NCBI RefSeq assembly: GCF_000429445.1
Contig: NZ_AUBW01000004.1
Coordinates: forward strand, 62,001 to 126,000
DNA from: Algoriphagus terrigena DSM 22685
GTDB lineage: Bacteria; Bacteroidota; Bacteroidia; Cytophagales; Cyclobacteriaceae
Direction of reading: 5' to 3'
Length of the DNA: 64,000 nt
Part shown: positions 21,001-31,237 of the stretch, piece by piece
Numbering within the stretch: the stretch's first letter is position 1
Layout of the letters: every line of letters begins with the position of its first letter
Notes under the pieces: model-generated
Seen by the model: the letters and a program-made list of their open reading frames with translations, nothing else
Told to the model about the DNA's origin: nothing
Database searches by the model: none
Made by a program: the position numbers and the translations under genes

Positions 21001-22358
21001 GGTTGGAAAGCCTGGATACCCAATCTGTGAAGAGTTGGGGCACGGTTAAGGAGCACAGGGTGTCCTTTCAATACATTTTCCAAGATATCCCAAACCACTG
21101 GATCTTTACGATCCACGATTTTCTTGGCAGATTTTACAGTCTTTACAATCCCTCTTTCGATCAGTTTTCTGATGATAAAAGGCTTGAAAAGCTCGGCTGC
21201 CATATTTTTAGGAAGACCACACTCGTGAAGCTTCAGCTCAGGACCTACGACGATCACAGATCGACCGGAGTAATCCACACGCTTACCGAGCAAGTTTTGA
21301 CGGAAACGACCTTGCTTACCTTTCAACATGTCAGAAAGGGATTTCAGGGCACGGTTTCCATCGGATCTTACCGCATTTACTTTCCTGGAGTTATCGAACA
21401 AAGAATCGACTGCTTCCTGAAGCATTCTCTTCTCGTTTCTCAAGATTACCTCTGGAGCTTTGATGTCTATCAAACGCTTCAGACGGTTGTTTCTGATGAT
21501 TACTCTTCTGTAAAGGTCATTCAAATCGGAAGTCGCAAAACGACCACCATCCAAAGGAACCAGTGGACGCAATTCCGGTGGAATAACTGGGACCATACGA
21601 ACGACCATCCACTCAGGACGGTTTTCGATTCTGGTTCTTGCATCACGGAATGCTTCTACCACTTTCAGACGCTTCAAAGCCTCTGCTTTACGCTGCTGAG
21701 AAGTATCGGTAGCCGCTTGGTGACGAAGTGAGTAAGAAAGATCATCGAGATCCAATCTTGCCAGCAACATCTCCAAACCTTCCGCACCCATCTTAGCGAT
21801 GAATTTCGTCGGATCAGCATCATCCAAAGAATGGTTCTCTTTTGGAAGCTTATCCATGATGTCTAGGTATTCGTCTTCTGTTAAGAAGTCGAGGTACTGA
21901 ACACCTTCTTCGGCTTTGACACCAGCTTGTACCACCACATATCGCTCGTAGTAAACAATCTGATCCAATTTCTTGGTAGGAAGACCCAACAAGTAACCGA
22001 TTTTGTTCGGAAGAGATTTGAAGTACCAGATGTGCGCTACAGGCACCACCAGCTCGATGTGGCCCATACGCTCACGACGTACTTTCTTCTCAGTCACCTC
22101 TACACCGCAACGGTCGCAGATGATGCCTTTATATCTGATTCGCTTGTACTTACCACAATGACATTCCCAGTCCTTCACAGGGCCAAAGATCCGCTCGCAG
22201 AACAAACCACCCATTTCTGGCTTGTAGGTTCTGTAGTTGATAGTCTCCGGCTGGGTCACTTCACCATTGGAGCTGTCCAGGATAGATTCTGGAGAGGCCA
22301 AGCTGATAGTAACTCTGGAAAAATCGTTGTTGAGTTTTTTATTTTTTCTAAACGACAT
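18045..22358 (-). CDS. rpoC: RNA polymerase beta-prime subunit
   Basis: 1437 residues. The N-terminal zinc site has Cys66, Cys68, Cys81 and Cys84 ([14 protein letters not shown]). The catalytic Mg motif is [14 protein letters not shown]. The second zinc site is around [13 protein letters not shown], and the bridge/trigger region contains [16 protein letters not shown]. Cyanobacterial-type splitting is absent. It lies 47 bases after rpoB, with a small hairpin in that gap, and ends at a strong terminator. Confidence 0.98.
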   Translation of the reverse strand: MSFRKNKKLNNDFSRVTISLASPESILDSSNGEVTQPETINYRTYKPEMGGLFCERIFGPVKDWECHCGKYKRIRYKGIICDRCGVEVTEKKVRRERMGHIELVVPVAHIWYFKSLPNKIGYLLGLPTKKLDQIVYYERYVVVQAGVKAEEGVQYLDFLTEDEYLDIMDKLPKENHSLDDADPTKFIAKMGAEGLEMLLARLDLDDLSYSLRHQAATDTSQQRKAEALKRLKVVEAFRDARTRIENRPEWMVVRMVPVIPPELRPLVPLDGGRFATSDLNDLYRRVIIRNNRLKRLIDIKAPEVILRNEKRMLQEAVDSLFDNSRKVNAVRSDGNRALKSLSDMLKGKQGRFRQNLLGKRVDYSGRSVIVVGPELKLHECGLPKNMAAELFKPFIIRKLIERGIVKTVKSAKKIVDRKDPVVWDILENVLKGHPVLLNRAPTLHRLGIQAFQPKLIEGKAIQLHPLVCTAFNADFDGDQMAVHVPLGHEAILEASTLMLSAHNILNPANGAPITVPSQDMVLGLYYVTKGKKSTPEEIVAGEGMTFYSQEEVIIAMNEGKVSKHANIKCKVKFKDAEGVIADKIIETVAGRLIFNQFVPEEVGYVNELLTKKKLQQIIAEVVKVCGIARTAQFLDDIKHLGFQMAYQGGLSMGLNDVIIPAEKEIMVAKAKEEVDQVWNNYYMGLITDNERYNQVIDIWTRTNSHLTNNLMKKMEEDKQGFNAIYMMMHSGARGSREQIRQLGGMRGLMAKPQKNLQGSVGEIIENPILSNFKEGLDVLEYFISTHGARKGLADTALKTADAGYLTRRLVDVAQDMIITEEDCGTLRGLVVQPLKDNDEIVEPLSERILGRVSVHDVYDPLTDQLIIPAGVEIGDEVAKLVDESAIEEVEIRSVLTCETRRGVCAKCYGRNLATGKMVQSGESVGVIAAQSIGEPGTQLTLRTFHVGGTASNMAVDASIPAKFDGVIEFEEELRFIETTNKDGEAITIVMGRSGEIKINEAKTGKTLVSNHVPYGALLNVKDGQKITKGQSLCTWDPYNAVILSEFDGKVEFEAVVEGITYKEVADDQTGFREKVIIETKDRTKNPAIVINYGDDSKGYNIPVGAHLAVEAGDKVKSGQILVKIPRSVGKTRDITGGLPRVTELFEARNPSNPAVVSEIDGVVTYGGIKRGNREIIIESKDGVIKKYMVSLSKHILVQENDFIRAGEPLSDGAITPNDILSIKGPTAVQEYLVNEIQEVYRLQGVKINDKHIEVIVSQMMQKVEILDAGDTGFLQNQVVDKWAFREENDNILDKKVVMDAGDSSTLKPGMIISARRLRDENSSLKRKDLKLVQVRDAETAVSAPTLQGITAASLGTESFISAASFQETTKVLSEAAIRGKRDELLGLKENVIVGHLIPAGTGQRRLQNLIIGSQEEYDKLSENMEKTSARRSSEAIL

Positions 22359-22377
22359 AATTTTTTGAGATATGTTA

Positions 22378-22395
22378 AGGGCGATTGCTCGCCCT
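22378..22395 (-). other. Small hairpin between rpoB and rpoC
   Basis: Perfect 7-base-pair inverted repeat, AGGGCGA (22378-22384) and TCGCCCT (22389-22395), with a 4-base loop. It lies about 20 bases upstream of the rpoC start codon. No U-tract follows, so it is not a terminator. It could be an RNA-processing or stabilising element; that is inference. Confidence 0.5.
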
Positions 22396-22405
22396 ATGAG
22401 CCTAA

Positions 22406-25400
22406 TTAATCCAGTGTAATTTCAAGAGCCAAACCTCTCAATTCGTGAACCAATACATTGAATGATTCAGGGATGTTAGGCTTAGGAAGGTTTTCACCCT
22501 TCACAATCGCTTCGTAAGCTTTTGCTCTACCGATTACGTCATCAGACTTCACCGTCAGGATTTCCTGAAGTACGTGAGATGCACCGAATGCCTCGAGTGC
22601 CCATACTTCCATCTCTCCAAAACGCTGACCACCGAACTGCGCCTTACCACCCAACGGCTGCTGGGTAATGAGTGAGTATGGACCAATTGAACGTGCGTGC
22701 ATCTTATCATCTACCAAGTGACCAAGCTTCAGCATGTAGGCAACACCTACGGTTACTGGCTGATCGAACTTGTTACCAGAAAGACCATCGTATAGGTAGG
22801 TACGGCCATAAGCAGGTACTCCAGCGATCTCCAATTCTGTAGCGACCTCTTCAAGAGTCGCTCCATCAAAGATTGGCGTAGCGAATTTCTTACCTGTTTT
22901 CTGTCCAGCCCAAGCCAACACAGTCTCGAAGATCTGTCCGATGTTCATTCGCGAAGGTACCCCAAGCGGGTTCAACACGATGTCCATTGGAGTTCCATCT
23001 TCCAAGAATGGCATGTCCTCGTCTCTTACGATTCGGGCCACGATACCTTTGTTACCGTGACGACCTGCCATCTTATCACCTACTTTCAGCTTACGCTTCT
23101 TGGCGATATAGACTTTGGCAAGTTTCACAATACCAGCAGGCAATTCATCGCCAACCTCAAGTGTGAATCTATCACGCTTGAATAGTCCAGAAATCTCGTT
23201 TCGGGAATTGACGAAGTTCTTCACCAATTTCACGATCAGTGAATTGGTGTGGGCATCCTCAGTCCAGTCATCCAAGATGATGTCTGAAATCAAGTTAGCC
23301 TCCTCTGGCACATTGTAGTTAGACTCATCTCTGTAAGGGTTCTTAGCAGGGAAGAGGTTATTTTCGATATTCTTCAGGTTGAATTTCACGCCTTTGCTGA
23401 TGATCTCATCACCAAACTTGTGTCTTACACCCAAAGAAGTTTTACCGTCAAGGATAGTCACGAGCTTGTTGATCATTCGGGCTCTGATTCCCAGGAGATC
23501 CTTGGAGTATTTGCCTTTCAGTTTTTCAACTTCAGCTTTAGACTTCGCTCTGTTGTCTTTATCCTTTTTAGGTCTTGAGAACAATTTGGTCTCGATTACC
23601 ACACCGTTCAGGGATGGAGAAGCTTTCAAAGAAGCATCCTTCACGTCACCTGCTTTGTCACCGAAGATGGCTCTCAAGAGTTTCTCTTCCGGCGTAGGGT
23701 CAGTTTCTCCTTTTGGAGTGATCTTACCGATGATGATGTCGCCTTCTTTCACTTCTGCACCGATGCGGATAATTCCATCCTCATCCAAATGCTTCACAGC
23801 TTCCTCCGATACGTTTGGAATTTCAGACGTCAGTTCTTCTTCACCGCGCTTGGTGTCACGAACTTCCAGTTGGAACTCTTCCACGTGAATAGAAGTGAAG
23901 ATATCTTCACGAACCACTCTTTCGGAGATTACGATCGCATCTTCGAAGTTGTATCCTTGCCAAGGCATATAGGCTACCTTCAGGTTTTTACCCAAAGCCA
24001 GTTCACCATTGTTGGTGGAATATCCTTCTACCAGAACTTGACCTTTCAATACTTTCTCGCCCTTCAACACCAATGGTGTAAGGTTGATGGTAGTATCTTG
24101 GTTAGTTCTTCTGAACTTGATCAGATCGTATGATTTGTATTCGTTGGTGAAATTCACCAGTAGTTCGTCTGAAGTCAGATCGTACTTCACGGTGATTTTC
24201 TTTGCATCCACGTATTCCACTACACCATTTGCTTCCGCGATGATCAGTGCTCTGGAATCAATAGCCGCCTTCTTTTCCAATCCAGTACCCACGATTGGAG
24301 CTTCCGCTTTCAACAATGGAACTGCCTGACGCTGCATGTTAGATCCCATCAGGGCTCTGTTTGCATCATCGTGCTCGAGGAAAGGAATCAAAGAAGCCGC
24401 TACAGACACAATCTGGTTTGGAGCAACGTCCATGTAGGTGATTTCGCTCGGATCCAATACCGGGAAGTCTCCTTCAAATCGTGCTTTTACTTTCTCATTG
24501 ACCAAGACACCGTTGTCATCGAGTCGGGCGTTTGCCTGAGCGATGTTATGGTTGTCTTCTTCTTCGGCAGTGAGGAATACAATTTCCTCAGGCTTCATAC
24601 CGGCTTTTCCGTTTGCCACCTTTCTATAAGGAGTCTCAAGGAAGCCCATGGAGTTCACTTTCGCGTGTACGCAAAGTGAGGAGATCAAACCGATGTTTGG
24701 ACCTTCCGGAGTCTCGATGGTACACAGACGACCGTAGTGCGTGTAGTGAACATCTCGCACTTCGAAACCTGCTCTTTCTCTGGAAAGACCACCTGGACCC
24801 AATGCTGAAAGTCTTCTCTTGTGAGTCAGCTCCGCCAGAGGGTTAGTCTGATCCATGAACTGAGAAAGTTGGTTGGTACCAAAGAACGAGTTGATTACAG
24901 AAGAAAGCGTACGGGCATTGATCAAATCGACTGGTTTGAAGTCTTCATTGTCACGAACGTTCATTCTTTCGCGGATTGTTCTGGCCATTCTAGCCAAACC
25001 AACACCGAACTGGCTGTACAACTGTTCGCCTACTGTACGAACCCTTCTGTTGGACAAGTGGTCAATATCATCAACTACGGCCTTGGAGTTGATCAACCCG
25101 ATGAGGTATTTCACGATGGAAATAATGTCCTCTTTGGTCAACACAATCTTCTCAGGCTCAATGTTAAGGCCAAGCTTCTTATTAATTCTATAACGTCCAA
25201 CTTCTCCGAGATCGTAACGCTTGTCTGAGAAGAACAAACTCTGAATTACTTCACGAGCGGTAGCTTCATCAGGAGCTTCGGTGTTTCTAAGTTGACGGTA
25301 AATAACCTCCACCGCTTCTTTTTCAGAGTTGGAGTTATCCTTTTGCAGTGTATTATAGATGATTGAGAAATCAGCCACGTTCACATCCTCTCTGTGGAGA

Positions 25401-26281
25401 ATGATGGACTTGGAGCCTGAATCCAAAATCATTTCGATGTCTTCTTCTGTAAGAACGCTATCACGCTCCAGCAATACCTCGTTTCTATCGATGGAAACTA
25501 CCTCTCCGGTATCCTCATCAACGAAATCTTCTACCCAGGTTCTCAAAACCCTTGCAGCCAGCTTACGTCCTCCGACCTTCTTCAAAGCAGCCTTGGTCGC
25601 GGCCACTTCCTCAGACAGACCAAAAAGGTCTAAGATGTCTTTGTCCGAACCGTATCCGATTGCTCTCAAGAGCGTGGTTACAGGGAATTTCTTCTTACGG
25701 TCGATATAGGCGTACATGACATTGTTGATGTCAGTCGCAAATTCGATCCAAGAACCTTTGAAAGGAATGATTCTGGCAGAGTAAAGCTTGGTTCCGTTAG
25801 TGTGCTTGCTTTGGGCAAAGAACACCCCCGGAGATCGGTGCAACTGAGATACAATGACACGCTCTGCTCCATTGATCACAAAAGACCCTTTCTCGGTCAT
25901 GTATGGCAAATTGCCAAGAAATACCTCTTGCTCGATGGTTTCGAAATCCTCATTGTCCGCGTCGTGGCAAAGCAATCTCAATTTTGCTTTTAAGGGAACA
26001 GAATAGGTCAGTCCTCTGTCGATGCACTCTTCCACGCTGTATTTAGGCGGGTCTACTGCATAGTCAATGAATTCCAGGGTGAAATTCTCTCTGGAATCAC
26101 TGATTGGGAAGTTTTCAGCGAAAACTTTGAACAACCCATCTGCCCGGCGCTTCTCTGCAGGTGTATCCAGCTGGAAAAAGTCTTTGAAAGACTGAAGCTG
26201 AATATCGAGAAAATCGGGATAGTCTTTGACCACCTTAATGGAGGAGAAACTTTTCCTTTCGGTTTGATTCTTGATAGCCAA
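22406..26281 (-). CDS. rpoB: RNA polymerase beta subunit, TTG start
   Basis: 1291 residues. Catalytic and rifampicin-pocket blocks are intact: [40 protein letters not shown], and near the C-terminus [20 protein letters not shown]. The frame begins [12 protein letters not shown] with TTG at 26279-26281. No in-frame ATG lies between this codon and an in-frame TAG about 42 bases upstream, and the next internal Met is far inside the conserved domain. TTG is thus the probable start. It follows rplL by 155 bases that hold an attenuator-like hairpin. Confidence 0.97.
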   Translation of the reverse strand: MAIKNQTERKSFSSIKVVKDYPDFLDIQLQSFKDFFQLDTPAEKRRADGLFKVFAENFPISDSRENFTLEFIDYAVDPPKYSVEECIDRGLTYSVPLKAKLRLLCHDADNEDFETIEQEVFLGNLPYMTEKGSFVINGAERVIVSQLHRSPGVFFAQSKHTNGTKLYSARIIPFKGSWIEFATDINNVMYAYIDRKKKFPVTTLLRAIGYGSDKDILDLFGLSEEVAATKAALKKVGGRKLAARVLRTWVEDFVDEDTGEVVSIDRNEVLLERDSVLTEEDIEMILDSGSKSIILHREDVNVADFSIIYNTLQKDNSNSEKEAVEVIYRQLRNTEAPDEATAREVIQSLFFSDKRYDLGEVGRYRINKKLGLNIEPEKIVLTKEDIISIVKYLIGLINSKAVVDDIDHLSNRRVRTVGEQLYSQFGVGLARMARTIRERMNVRDNEDFKPVDLINARTLSSVINSFFGTNQLSQFMDQTNPLAELTHKRRLSALGPGGLSRERAGFEVRDVHYTHYGRLCTIETPEGPNIGLISSLCVHAKVNSMGFLETPYRKVANGKAGMKPEEIVFLTAEEEDNHNIAQANARLDDNGVLVNEKVKARFEGDFPVLDPSEITYMDVAPNQIVSVAASLIPFLEHDDANRALMGSNMQRQAVPLLKAEAPIVGTGLEKKAAIDSRALIIAEANGVVEYVDAKKITVKYDLTSDELLVNFTNEYKSYDLIKFRRTNQDTTINLTPLVLKGEKVLKGQVLVEGYSTNNGELALGKNLKVAYMPWQGYNFEDAIVISERVVREDIFTSIHVEEFQLEVRDTKRGEEELTSEIPNVSEEAVKHLDEDGIIRIGAEVKEGDIIIGKITPKGETDPTPEEKLLRAIFGDKAGDVKDASLKASPSLNGVVIETKLFSRPKKDKDNRAKSKAEVEKLKGKYSKDLLGIRARMINKLVTILDGKTSLGVRHKFGDEIISKGVKFNLKNIENNLFPAKNPYRDESNYNVPEEANLISDIILDDWTEDAHTNSLIVKLVKNFVNSRNEISGLFKRDRFTLEVGDELPAGIVKLAKVYIAKKRKLKVGDKMAGRHGNKGIVARIVRDEDMPFLEDGTPMDIVLNPLGVPSRMNIGQIFETVLAWAGQKTGKKFATPIFDGATLEEVATELEIAGVPAYGRTYLYDGLSGNKFDQPVTVGVAYMLKLGHLVDDKMHARSIGPYSLITQQPLGGKAQFGGQRFGEMEVWALEAFGASHVLQEILTVKSDDVIGRAKAYEAIVKGENLPKPNIPESFNVLVHELRGLALEITLD

Positions 26282-26317
26282 GGTAGTGTATAGTTTATAG
26301 TGAAATTTAATACCGGA

Positions 26318-26335
26318 AAGTGACTATTATCACTT
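26318..26335 (-). other. Hairpin in the rpoB leader
   Basis: Inverted repeat AAGTGA (26318-26323) / TCACTT (26330-26335), 6-base loop, 37 bases upstream of the rpoB TTG codon and downstream of the rplL hairpin. No U-tract. It may be a processing site or a leader element for rpoBC, by position only. Confidence 0.35.
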
Positions 26336-26366
26336 GAAATAATGCAATTTTTAACCTGAGCATAAA

Positions 26367-26397
26367 CAGGAAAAGACCTGACTAGATTAGTCAGGTC
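26367..26397 (-). terminator. Attenuator-like terminator between rplL and rpoB
   Basis: Perfect 8-base-pair stem GACCTGAC (26375-26382) / GTCAGGTC (26390-26397), 7-base loop, followed on the minus strand by TTTTCCTG. The U-tract is short, so partial termination is expected. A partial terminator between rplJL and rpoBC is known in E. coli, where it lowers RNA polymerase synthesis relative to L7/L12; the position here is equivalent. Confidence 0.7.
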
Positions 26398-26436
26398 TCT
26401 GGGCTAATTCGAACCTAGAGGGCCGAAATCAGCAAA

Positions 26437-26817
26437 TTACTTGATCTCTACTTCAGCACCAGCCTCTTCAAGAGACTTTTTCAAAGCTTCAGCTTCGTCC
26501 TTAGCGATACCTTCTTTCAGAGCTTTAGGAGCTGCGTCAACAAGGTCTTTTGCTTCTTTCAATCCAAGACCGGTCAATTCCTTAACCAATTTCACTACTG
26601 CAAGCTTAGAAGCACCAGCAGCTTTAAGGATTACGTCGAAAGCAGTTTTTTCCTCTTCAACAGGAGCTTCAGTACCAGCACCGCCACCAGCTACCATTAC
26701 AGCAGCTGCTGCAGCAGGCTCGATACCATACTGATCCTTAAGGATATCTGTCAATTCTTTTACTTCTTTTACAGTCAAGTTCACCAACTGTTCTGCAAGT
26801 TGCGTAAGATCTGCCAT
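26437..26817 (-). CDS. rplL: 50S ribosomal protein L7/L12
   Basis: 126 residues. N-terminal dimerisation helix ([20 protein letters not shown]), an Ala-rich hinge ([16 protein letters not shown]) and the C-terminal factor-binding domain ([20 protein letters not shown]). Several copies form the stalk that recruits EF-Tu and EF-G. 41 bases after rplJ. Confidence 0.98.
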   Translation of the reverse strand: MADLTQLAEQLVNLTVKEVKELTDILKDQYGIEPAAAAAVMVAGGGAGTEAPVEEEKTAFDVILKAAGASKLAVVKLVKELTGLGLKEAKDLVDAAPKALKEGIAKDEAEALKKSLEEAGAEVEIK

Positions 26818-26858
26818 TGTATTAATTATTTAATTTGTTTTTGAATGATTTGATAAAA

Positions 26859-27401
26859 TTACTTTGCTTCTCGCTCAGCAAGAGTCTTAAGAACACCAGT
26901 AAGGTTGTTCTGTCCAGACTGCAATGCAGATACGAGATTTTTAGCAGGAGACTGAAGCAATCCGATTAGATCACCCAGCAATTCTTGCTTAGACTTGAGG
27001 TTAGACAGTACTTCGAGGTTGTTTTCGCCCAGAAATACATCTGAATCGATCCCTGCACCTTTGAATACTGGTCTAGTCTCTTTTTTACCTTGTTTCTTTC
27101 TGAAATCCAGCAATACTTTTGCTGGAAGGTTACTAGTCTCTTTAGAGAAAATAATTCCAGAGAACCCTTTCAATGCACCATTCGCCAATTGGGAATAGTC
27201 TGCATCCAGATTTTCAAGAGCCTTAGCGATCAGGGTATTTTTGTACACTTTGTACTCAACACCTTTTTCGTAACAAGTTCTTCTGAATGCGTTCACTTGA
27301 GCTACAGAGAATCCGGAAGCGTCAGTGATGTAGAAGAAAGGGTTTTCCTTCAGTTTCTCAGTCAGACTGTCGATTATAACTTTCTTTTCGTCTCTAGTCA
27401 T
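26859..27401 (-). CDS. rplJ: 50S ribosomal protein L10
   Basis: 180 residues starting MTRDEKKVIIDSLTEKLKEN. The globular rRNA-binding part is followed by the C-terminal helix (LQSPAKNLVSALQSGQNNL) that binds L12 dimers. The gap to rplA is only two bases, so the long L10-binding leader known from E. coli cannot exist in that place. Confidence 0.97.
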   Translation of the reverse strand: MTRDEKKVIIDSLTEKLKENPFFYITDASGFSVAQVNAFRRTCYEKGVEYKVYKNTLIAKALENLDADYSQLANGALKGFSGIIFSKETSNLPAKVLLDFRKKQGKKETRPVFKGAGIDSDVFLGENNLEVLSNLKSKQELLGDLIGLLQSPAKNLVSALQSGQNNLTGVLKTLAEREAK

Positions 27402-27403
27402 GA

Positions 27404-28102
27404 TTAAATACCTTGAATGCTACCCTTGTCTACAGCAATACCCGGAGACATTGTGCTTGACAAATGAATACTTTTGAAATATGTACCTTTAGAAGAAGAT
27501 GGCTTCAGCTTAGAGATAGTCATAATCAGTTCTTTCACGTTATCCTGAATTTGCTCAGGAGAGAAAGACACTTTTCCGATGCCAGCATGGATGATTCCAA
27601 ATTTATCGACTTTGAAGTCGATTTTACCAGCTTTTACTTCTTTTACTGCTTTCGCCACATCTAGAGTAACGGTTCCCGATTTAGGATTTGGCATCAAGCC
27701 ACGAGGGCCCAATACTCTACCTAACCTACCTACCTTTGCCATGACGTTAGGCATCGTGATAATGACGTCAACGTCAGTCCATCCGCCTTCGATCTTGGCA
27801 ATGTAATCGTCCAAACCCACAAAGTCTGCACCTGCTTCGGTAGCTTCCGCTGCTTTGTCAGGAGTACAAAGCACCAATACTTTGATGTCTTTGCCAGTAC
27901 CATGAGGAAGCGCAACAACGCCTCTTACCATTTGATCAGCTTTACGAGGATCAACGCCCAAACGGACATCGACATCTACAGAAGCGTCAAACTTAGTCAT
28001 GGTAATTTCCTTAACCAGTGAAGAAGCTGCCTCCAGGGAGTACATTTGGCTTGCGTCGTACTTAGAAAGAGCTTCTTTTTGCTTTTTTGTTAACTTAGCC
28101 AT
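27404..28102 (-). CDS. rplA: 50S ribosomal protein L1
   Basis: 232 residues with [33 protein letters not shown] and the L1 signature [21 protein letters not shown]1 forms the mobile stalk at the E site. It lies 10 bases after rplK and 2 before rplJ. Confidence 0.98.
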   Translation of the reverse strand: MAKLTKKQKEALSKYDASQMYSLEAASSLVKEITMTKFDASVDVDVRLGVDPRKADQMVRGVVALPHGTGKDIKVLVLCTPDKAAEATEAGADFVGLDDYIAKIEGGWTDVDVIITMPNVMAKVGRLGRVLGPRGLMPNPKSGTVTLDVAKAVKEVKAGKIDFKVDKFGIIHAGIGKVSFSPEQIQDNVKELIMTISKLKPSSSKGTYFKSIHLSSTMSPGIAVDKGSIQGI

Positions 28103-28112
28103 TGTTTTTTAT

Positions 28113-28556
28113 TTATACTTCCCAAGGGGCTTTACCAGATACAGTGATACCCATGCTTCGTGCAGTACCAGCCACCATTTTCATGGCAGATTCTACTTTG
28201 AAAGCATTAAGGTCAGGCATTTTCGTCTCAGCGATCACTCTTACCTGATCCCAGGTAACAGCTCCCACTTTCTTTCTGTTTGGTTCTGCTGAACCACTTT
28301 TGATTTTCGCAGCTTCCAACAGCAGGTTTGCAGCTGGAGGAGTTTTTACTACGAATTCAAAAGATTTGTCAGAAAATACTGTAATCAGAACAGGAAGCAC
28401 AGTGCCCATTTTGTCTTGGGTACGTGCATTGAACTGCTTACAGAACTCCATGATGTTCAAGCCCTTGGAACCAAGAGCAGGACCTACTGGAGGCGACGGG
28501 TTAGCCTGGCCACCTTTCACCTGTAGTTTTACATAACCAGTGATTTCCTTAGCCAT
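28113..28556 (-). CDS. rplK: 50S ribosomal protein L11
   Basis: 147 residues. N-terminal domain [20 protein letters not shown] with the proline-rich thiostrepton-site region; the C-terminal rRNA-binding domain ends with [11 protein letters not shown]11 lies at the GTPase centre and is needed for RelA activation. Three bases after nusG. Confidence 0.98.
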   Translation of the reverse strand: MAKEITGYVKLQVKGGQANPSPPVGPALGSKGLNIMEFCKQFNARTQDKMGTVLPVLITVFSDKSFEFVVKTPPAANLLLEAAKIKSGSAEPNRKKVGAVTWDQVRVIAETKMPDLNAFKVESAMKMVAGTARSMGITVSGKAPWEV

Positions 28557-28559
28557 TGC

Positions 28560-29117
28560 TTAGTCTTGTTTTTCTACTTGTATAAAGTTTAACTCTACAG
28601 GAGTATTGCGGCCGAAGATCTTAACCATAACATTAAGTTTCTTCTTCTCCTCAAATATCTCCTCAATTGTCCCGGTAAACCCGCTGAATGGACCGTCCAT
28701 TACTTTGACGGCTTCTCCAACGATAAACGGAGTGTCCTGCTTCTCGGCGAACTCATCAATCTCCTCAACCTTACCTAAGATACGGTTGATTTCAGATTGC
28801 CTTAACGGCTCAGGGGTTTTGGAAGCTCCCCCCTGACTTGAACCAAGAAACCCGATAACACCCGGGATACTCGTTATTACGTGATTGGCTTCCCCATTGG
28901 AAAGATCCGCATTGACTAAAACGTATCCAGGAAAGAAGTTTCTTTCTCTGACCCGCTTTTTACCGTTGCGCATCTCATATACCTTCTCAGAGGGGATGAG
29001 CACTTCAGGAATGTATTCTCCGATATTCTCTCTCTGGATTTCATTGTCCAGATAAACTTTGGTCTTTTTTTCCTGTCCCGCTACTACTCTGAGTACGTAC
29101 CACTTATGTTCAGCCAT
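28560..29117 (-). CDS. nusG: Transcription termination/antitermination factor NusG
   Basis: 185 residues. The N-terminal NGN domain ([32 protein letters not shown]) binds RNA polymerase. The C-terminal KOW domain ([20 protein letters not shown]) binds S10/NusE or Rho. It is 13 bases after secE and 3 before rplK, the common bacterial order. Confidence 0.98.
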   Translation of the reverse strand: MAEHKWYVLRVVAGQEKKTKVYLDNEIQRENIGEYIPEVLIPSEKVYEMRNGKKRVRERNFFPGYVLVNADLSNGEANHVITSIPGVIGFLGSSQGGASKTPEPLRQSEINRILGKVEEIDEFAEKQDTPFIVGEAVKVMDGPFSGFTGTIEEIFEEKKKLNVMVKIFGRNTPVELNFIQVEKQD

Positions 29118-29130
29118 TATGTAATGTCAA

Positions 29131-29319
29131 TTAGAATAAATCATAAAACCATGTCATGATGTTCTCAAATCCCAAATCCACTACACCGATGAACAGTGCG
29201 AAGATGAGCGAAGCTACCAACACCAGTACGGCACTATTTTGGAGGAATGAAAACTTCGGCCAAGTGACCTTATTTTTCATCTCGTCGTAAGACTCCAGGA
29301 CAAAGTTTTTAAGATTCAT
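29131..29319 (-). CDS. secE: Preprotein translocase subunit SecE
   Basis: 62 residues with one membrane segment (SAVLVLVASLIFALFIGVVD) preceded by the conserved amphipathic stretch LESYDEMKNKVTWPKFSF. This is the minimal single-span SecE that clamps SecY. The ATG lies 17 bases after the 3' end of tRNA-Trp, so tRNA processing should define the 5' end of the secE mRNA. Confidence 0.95.
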   Translation of the reverse strand: MNLKNFVLESYDEMKNKVTWPKFSFLQNSAVLVLVASLIFALFIGVVDLGFENIMTWFYDLF

Positions 29320-29336
29320 AGTCTACTTACTTGCTG

Positions 29337-29407
29337 CACGGGCAGAGAGATTCGAACTCCCATCAACGGTTTTGGAGACCGCTATTCTACCATTGAACTA
29401 TGCCCGT
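29337..29407 (-). tRNA. tRNA-Trp (anticodon CCA)
   Basis: 71 bases folding into a full cloverleaf on the minus strand. The acceptor stem is ACGGGCA / TGCCCGT with discriminator G. The anticodon loop CTCCAAA carries CCA. The T arm has GTTCGAATC. CCA is not encoded at the 3' end. It is the first product of the secE-nusG-rplKAJL-rpoBC transcript. Confidence 0.95.
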
Positions 29408-29435
29408 GTGAATTAACGTCCCGCAAATGGGAACG

Positions 29436-29466
29436 CAAAATTAGGAATAAAGTCTTTAGAAACAAA
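29436..29466 (-). promoter_or_regulatory. Promoter of tRNA-Trp-secE-nusG-rplKAJL-rpoBC
   Basis: Minus strand: TTTG (29463-29466), 19 bases, TAATTTTG (29436-29443), a perfect TTTG-N19-TAnnTTTG match. The TTTG element coincides with the foot and U-tract of the tuf terminator. The expected start near 29,429 is about 20 bases ahead of tRNA-Trp. Confidence 0.8.
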
Positions 29467-29496
29467 TGCGATCCCAAAAATAATTTGGGATCGCAT
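29457..29496 (-). terminator. Terminator downstream of tuf
   Basis: Perfect 13-base-pair inverted repeat, 29466-29478 / 29484-29496 (core GCGATCCC / GGGATCGC), 5-base loop. It is followed on the minus strand by TTTGTTTCT. It lies 22 bases after the tuf stop and overlaps the next promoter. Confidence 0.85.
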
Positions 29497-29518
29497 CGTT
29501 TACATATACTAAGTATAA

Positions 29519-30706
29519 TTAGTCGAGGATTTCGGTAACCTGACCGGCACCTACTGTACGACCGCCTTCACGGATCGCAAATCTCAAACCTTTCTCCAAA
29601 GCTACAGCTGACAACAAGGTAACTTCGATAGTTACGTTATCACCTGGCATTACCATTTCAACGTTCTCTGGAAGTTTGATTTCTCCAGTTACGTCAGTAG
29701 TTCTAAGGTAGAACTGTGGTCTGTACTTATTGAAGAATGGAGTGTGACGTCCACCTTCTTCTTTAGAAAGTACGTAAACTTCAGCTTTGAAGTGTGAGTG
29801 TGGCTTCACAGATCCTGGCTTACAGATAATCATACCACGTTTGATCTGTGATTTTTCAATACCTCTTAGCAATAGACCTACGTTGTCACCAGCTTCACCA
29901 CGGTCAAGGATCTTACGGAACATCTCAACACCTGTTACGGTAGACTTAAGACCTTCAGCACCCATACCGATGATATCAACTGCTTCACCAGAGTTGATGA
30001 CACCTCTTTCGATTCTACCTGTAGCTACGGTACCGCGACCTGTGATCGAGAATACGTCTTCTACTGGCATCAGGAATTCTTTGTCAACCAAACGTGGAGG
30101 GATTGGAATGAAGGTATCAACCGCATTCATCAATTCCATGATGGTTTCTACCCACTTATCTTCGCCGTTCAATGCACCAAGTGCAGAACCTGCGATCACA
30201 GGGATATTGTCACCGTCAAAATCATAGAACGAAAGTAGCTCTCTGATTTCCATCTCCACAAGCTCAAGAAGCTCTGGATCGTCCACCATATCCACTTTGT
30301 TCATAAATACTACAAGCTGAGGTACACCTACCTGACGAGCCAAAAGGATGTGCTCTCTGGTTTGCGGCATTGGTCCGTCAGTTGCAGCTACTACAAGGAT
30401 AGCACCGTCCATCTGGGCAGCACCAGTTACCATGTTTTTAACGTAATCAGCGTGACCAGGGCAATCTACGTGAGCGTAGTGTCTGTTTTCAGTCTGATAT
30501 TCTACGTGAGAAGTATTGATTGTGATACCTCTTTCTTTCTCTTCAGGAGCGTTATCAATTGAAGAGAAATCTCTCAATTCAGAAAGACCTTTTTTAGCCA
30601 ATACGGTAGTGATGGCGGCAGTCAGGGTTGTTTTGCCATGGTCTACGTGTCCAATCGTACCGATGTTAACGTGCGGCTTGGAACGGTCGAAGGTTGCTTT
30701 TGCCAT
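29519..30706 (-). CDS. tuf: Elongation factor Tu
   Basis: 395 residues. GTPase motifs: GHVDHGKTT (residues 19-27), [18 protein letters not shown]. Domains II and III include [14 protein letters not shown] and [20 protein letters not shown]-Tu delivers aminoacyl-tRNA to the ribosome. It is the protein-coding gene of a tRNA-Tyr-Gly-Thr-tuf transcript. A GAGG string about ten bases ahead of the ATG is one of the few Shine-Dalgarno-like sites in the cluster. Confidence 0.98.
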   Translation of the reverse strand: MAKATFDRSKPHVNIGTIGHVDHGKTTLTAAITTVLAKKGLSELRDFSSIDNAPEEKERGITINTSHVEYQTENRHYAHVDCPGHADYVKNMVTGAAQMDGAILVVAATDGPMPQTREHILLARQVGVPQLVVFMNKVDMVDDPELLELVEMEIRELLSFYDFDGDNIPVIAGSALGALNGEDKWVETIMELMNAVDTFIPIPPRLVDKEFLMPVEDVFSITGRGTVATGRIERGVINSGEAVDIIGMGAEGLKSTVTGVEMFRKILDRGEAGDNVGLLLRGIEKSQIKRGMIICKPGSVKPHSHFKAEVYVLSKEEGGRHTPFFNKYRPQFYLRTTDVTGEIKLPENVEMVMPGDNVTIEVTLLSAVALEKGLRFAIREGGRTVGAGQVTEILD

Positions 30707-30765
30707 GCGTGAAAATCCTCAGTTTAAGTTTAAAGATATGTTTAGATAATAATTCTCTGTAATTG

Positions 30766-30837
30766 AGCCAACGAGGGGAATTGAACCCCTGACCCCTTCC
30801 TTACCAAGGAAGTACTCTACCCCTGAGCTACGTCGGC
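30766..30837 (-). tRNA. tRNA-Thr (anticodon GGT)
   Basis: 72 bases. Acceptor stem GCCGACG / CGTTGGC, discriminator T, anticodon stem CTTCC / GGAAG around loop TTGGTAA, T arm AGGGG-TTCAATT-CCCCT. No encoded CCA. It is 59 bases upstream of tuf. Confidence 0.95.
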
Positions 30838-30864
30838 TTAACCCATTGTGCTCTGTCAGCACAG

Positions 30865-30937
30865 AGCGGGAGACGAGGCTCGAACCCGCGACCTGCAGCT
30901 TGGAAGGCTGCCGCTCTACCAACTGAGCTACTCCCGC
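30865..30937 (-). tRNA. tRNA-Gly (anticodon TCC)
   Basis: 73 bases. Acceptor stem GCGGGAG / CTCCCGC, discriminator T, anticodon stem GCAGC / GCTGC around loop CTTCCAA, T loop TTCGAGC. No encoded CCA. It is the middle tRNA of the Tyr-Gly-Thr array. Confidence 0.95.
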
Positions 30938-31009
30938 TTGTAACCGGCGTACCGGATTTTTTAAAGCCCTGCAAAACTAGAAAAAAAATTTTGCATTCAG
31001 GCAATTATG

Positions 31010-31092
31010 TGGGGGAAACAGGATTCGAACCTGTGAAGACATAAGTCAACGGATTTACAGTCCGTCCCAGTTGGCCGCTTTGGTATTCCCCC
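31010..31092 (-). tRNA. tRNA-Tyr (anticodon GTA)
   Basis: 83 bases, a class II tRNA with a long variable arm. Acceptor stem GGGGGAA / TTCCCCC, discriminator A. The anticodon loop CTGTAAA lies between CGGA and TCCG. No encoded CCA. It is the first gene of the tuf transcript. Between it and tRNA-Gly a TAGTTTTG (30972-30979) fits the -7 consensus but has no TTTG partner at 19 bases. Confidence 0.95.
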
Positions 31093-31142
31093 AACTGCGT
31101 CAAAATCTTAAAGTTTTTACCCCTTGTGACCTTAACGGATGG

Positions 31143-31173
31143 CAAAATTATAGCCTTTTATTAAAGTATCAAA
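31143..31173 (-). promoter_or_regulatory. Promoter of tRNA-Tyr-Gly-Thr-tuf
   Basis: Minus strand: TTTG (31170-31173), 19 bases, TAATTTTG (31143-31150), a perfect match to TTTG-N19-TAnnTTTG. Its -7 element is identical to that of the tRNA-Trp/secE promoter. Expected start near 31,136, about 45 bases ahead of tRNA-Tyr. Confidence 0.8.
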
Positions 31174-31237
31174 GGATGCTTCCCAAATTTGAAAACTTTT
31201 TACCTCCAGATATTTCAATGTTTTCAAAATCAACCAA

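Noticed and set aside
30972..30979. TAGTTTTG between tRNA-Gly and tRNA-Tyr as an extra promoter
   Set aside because: There is no -33 TTTG at any sensible spacing, and a perfect promoter already lies upstream of tRNA-Tyr.
31188..31228. Inverted repeat TTTGAAAAC / GTTTTCAAA as terminator of the M1 peptidase gene
   Set aside because: The stem is almost all A-T with a 23-base loop, too weak to call.
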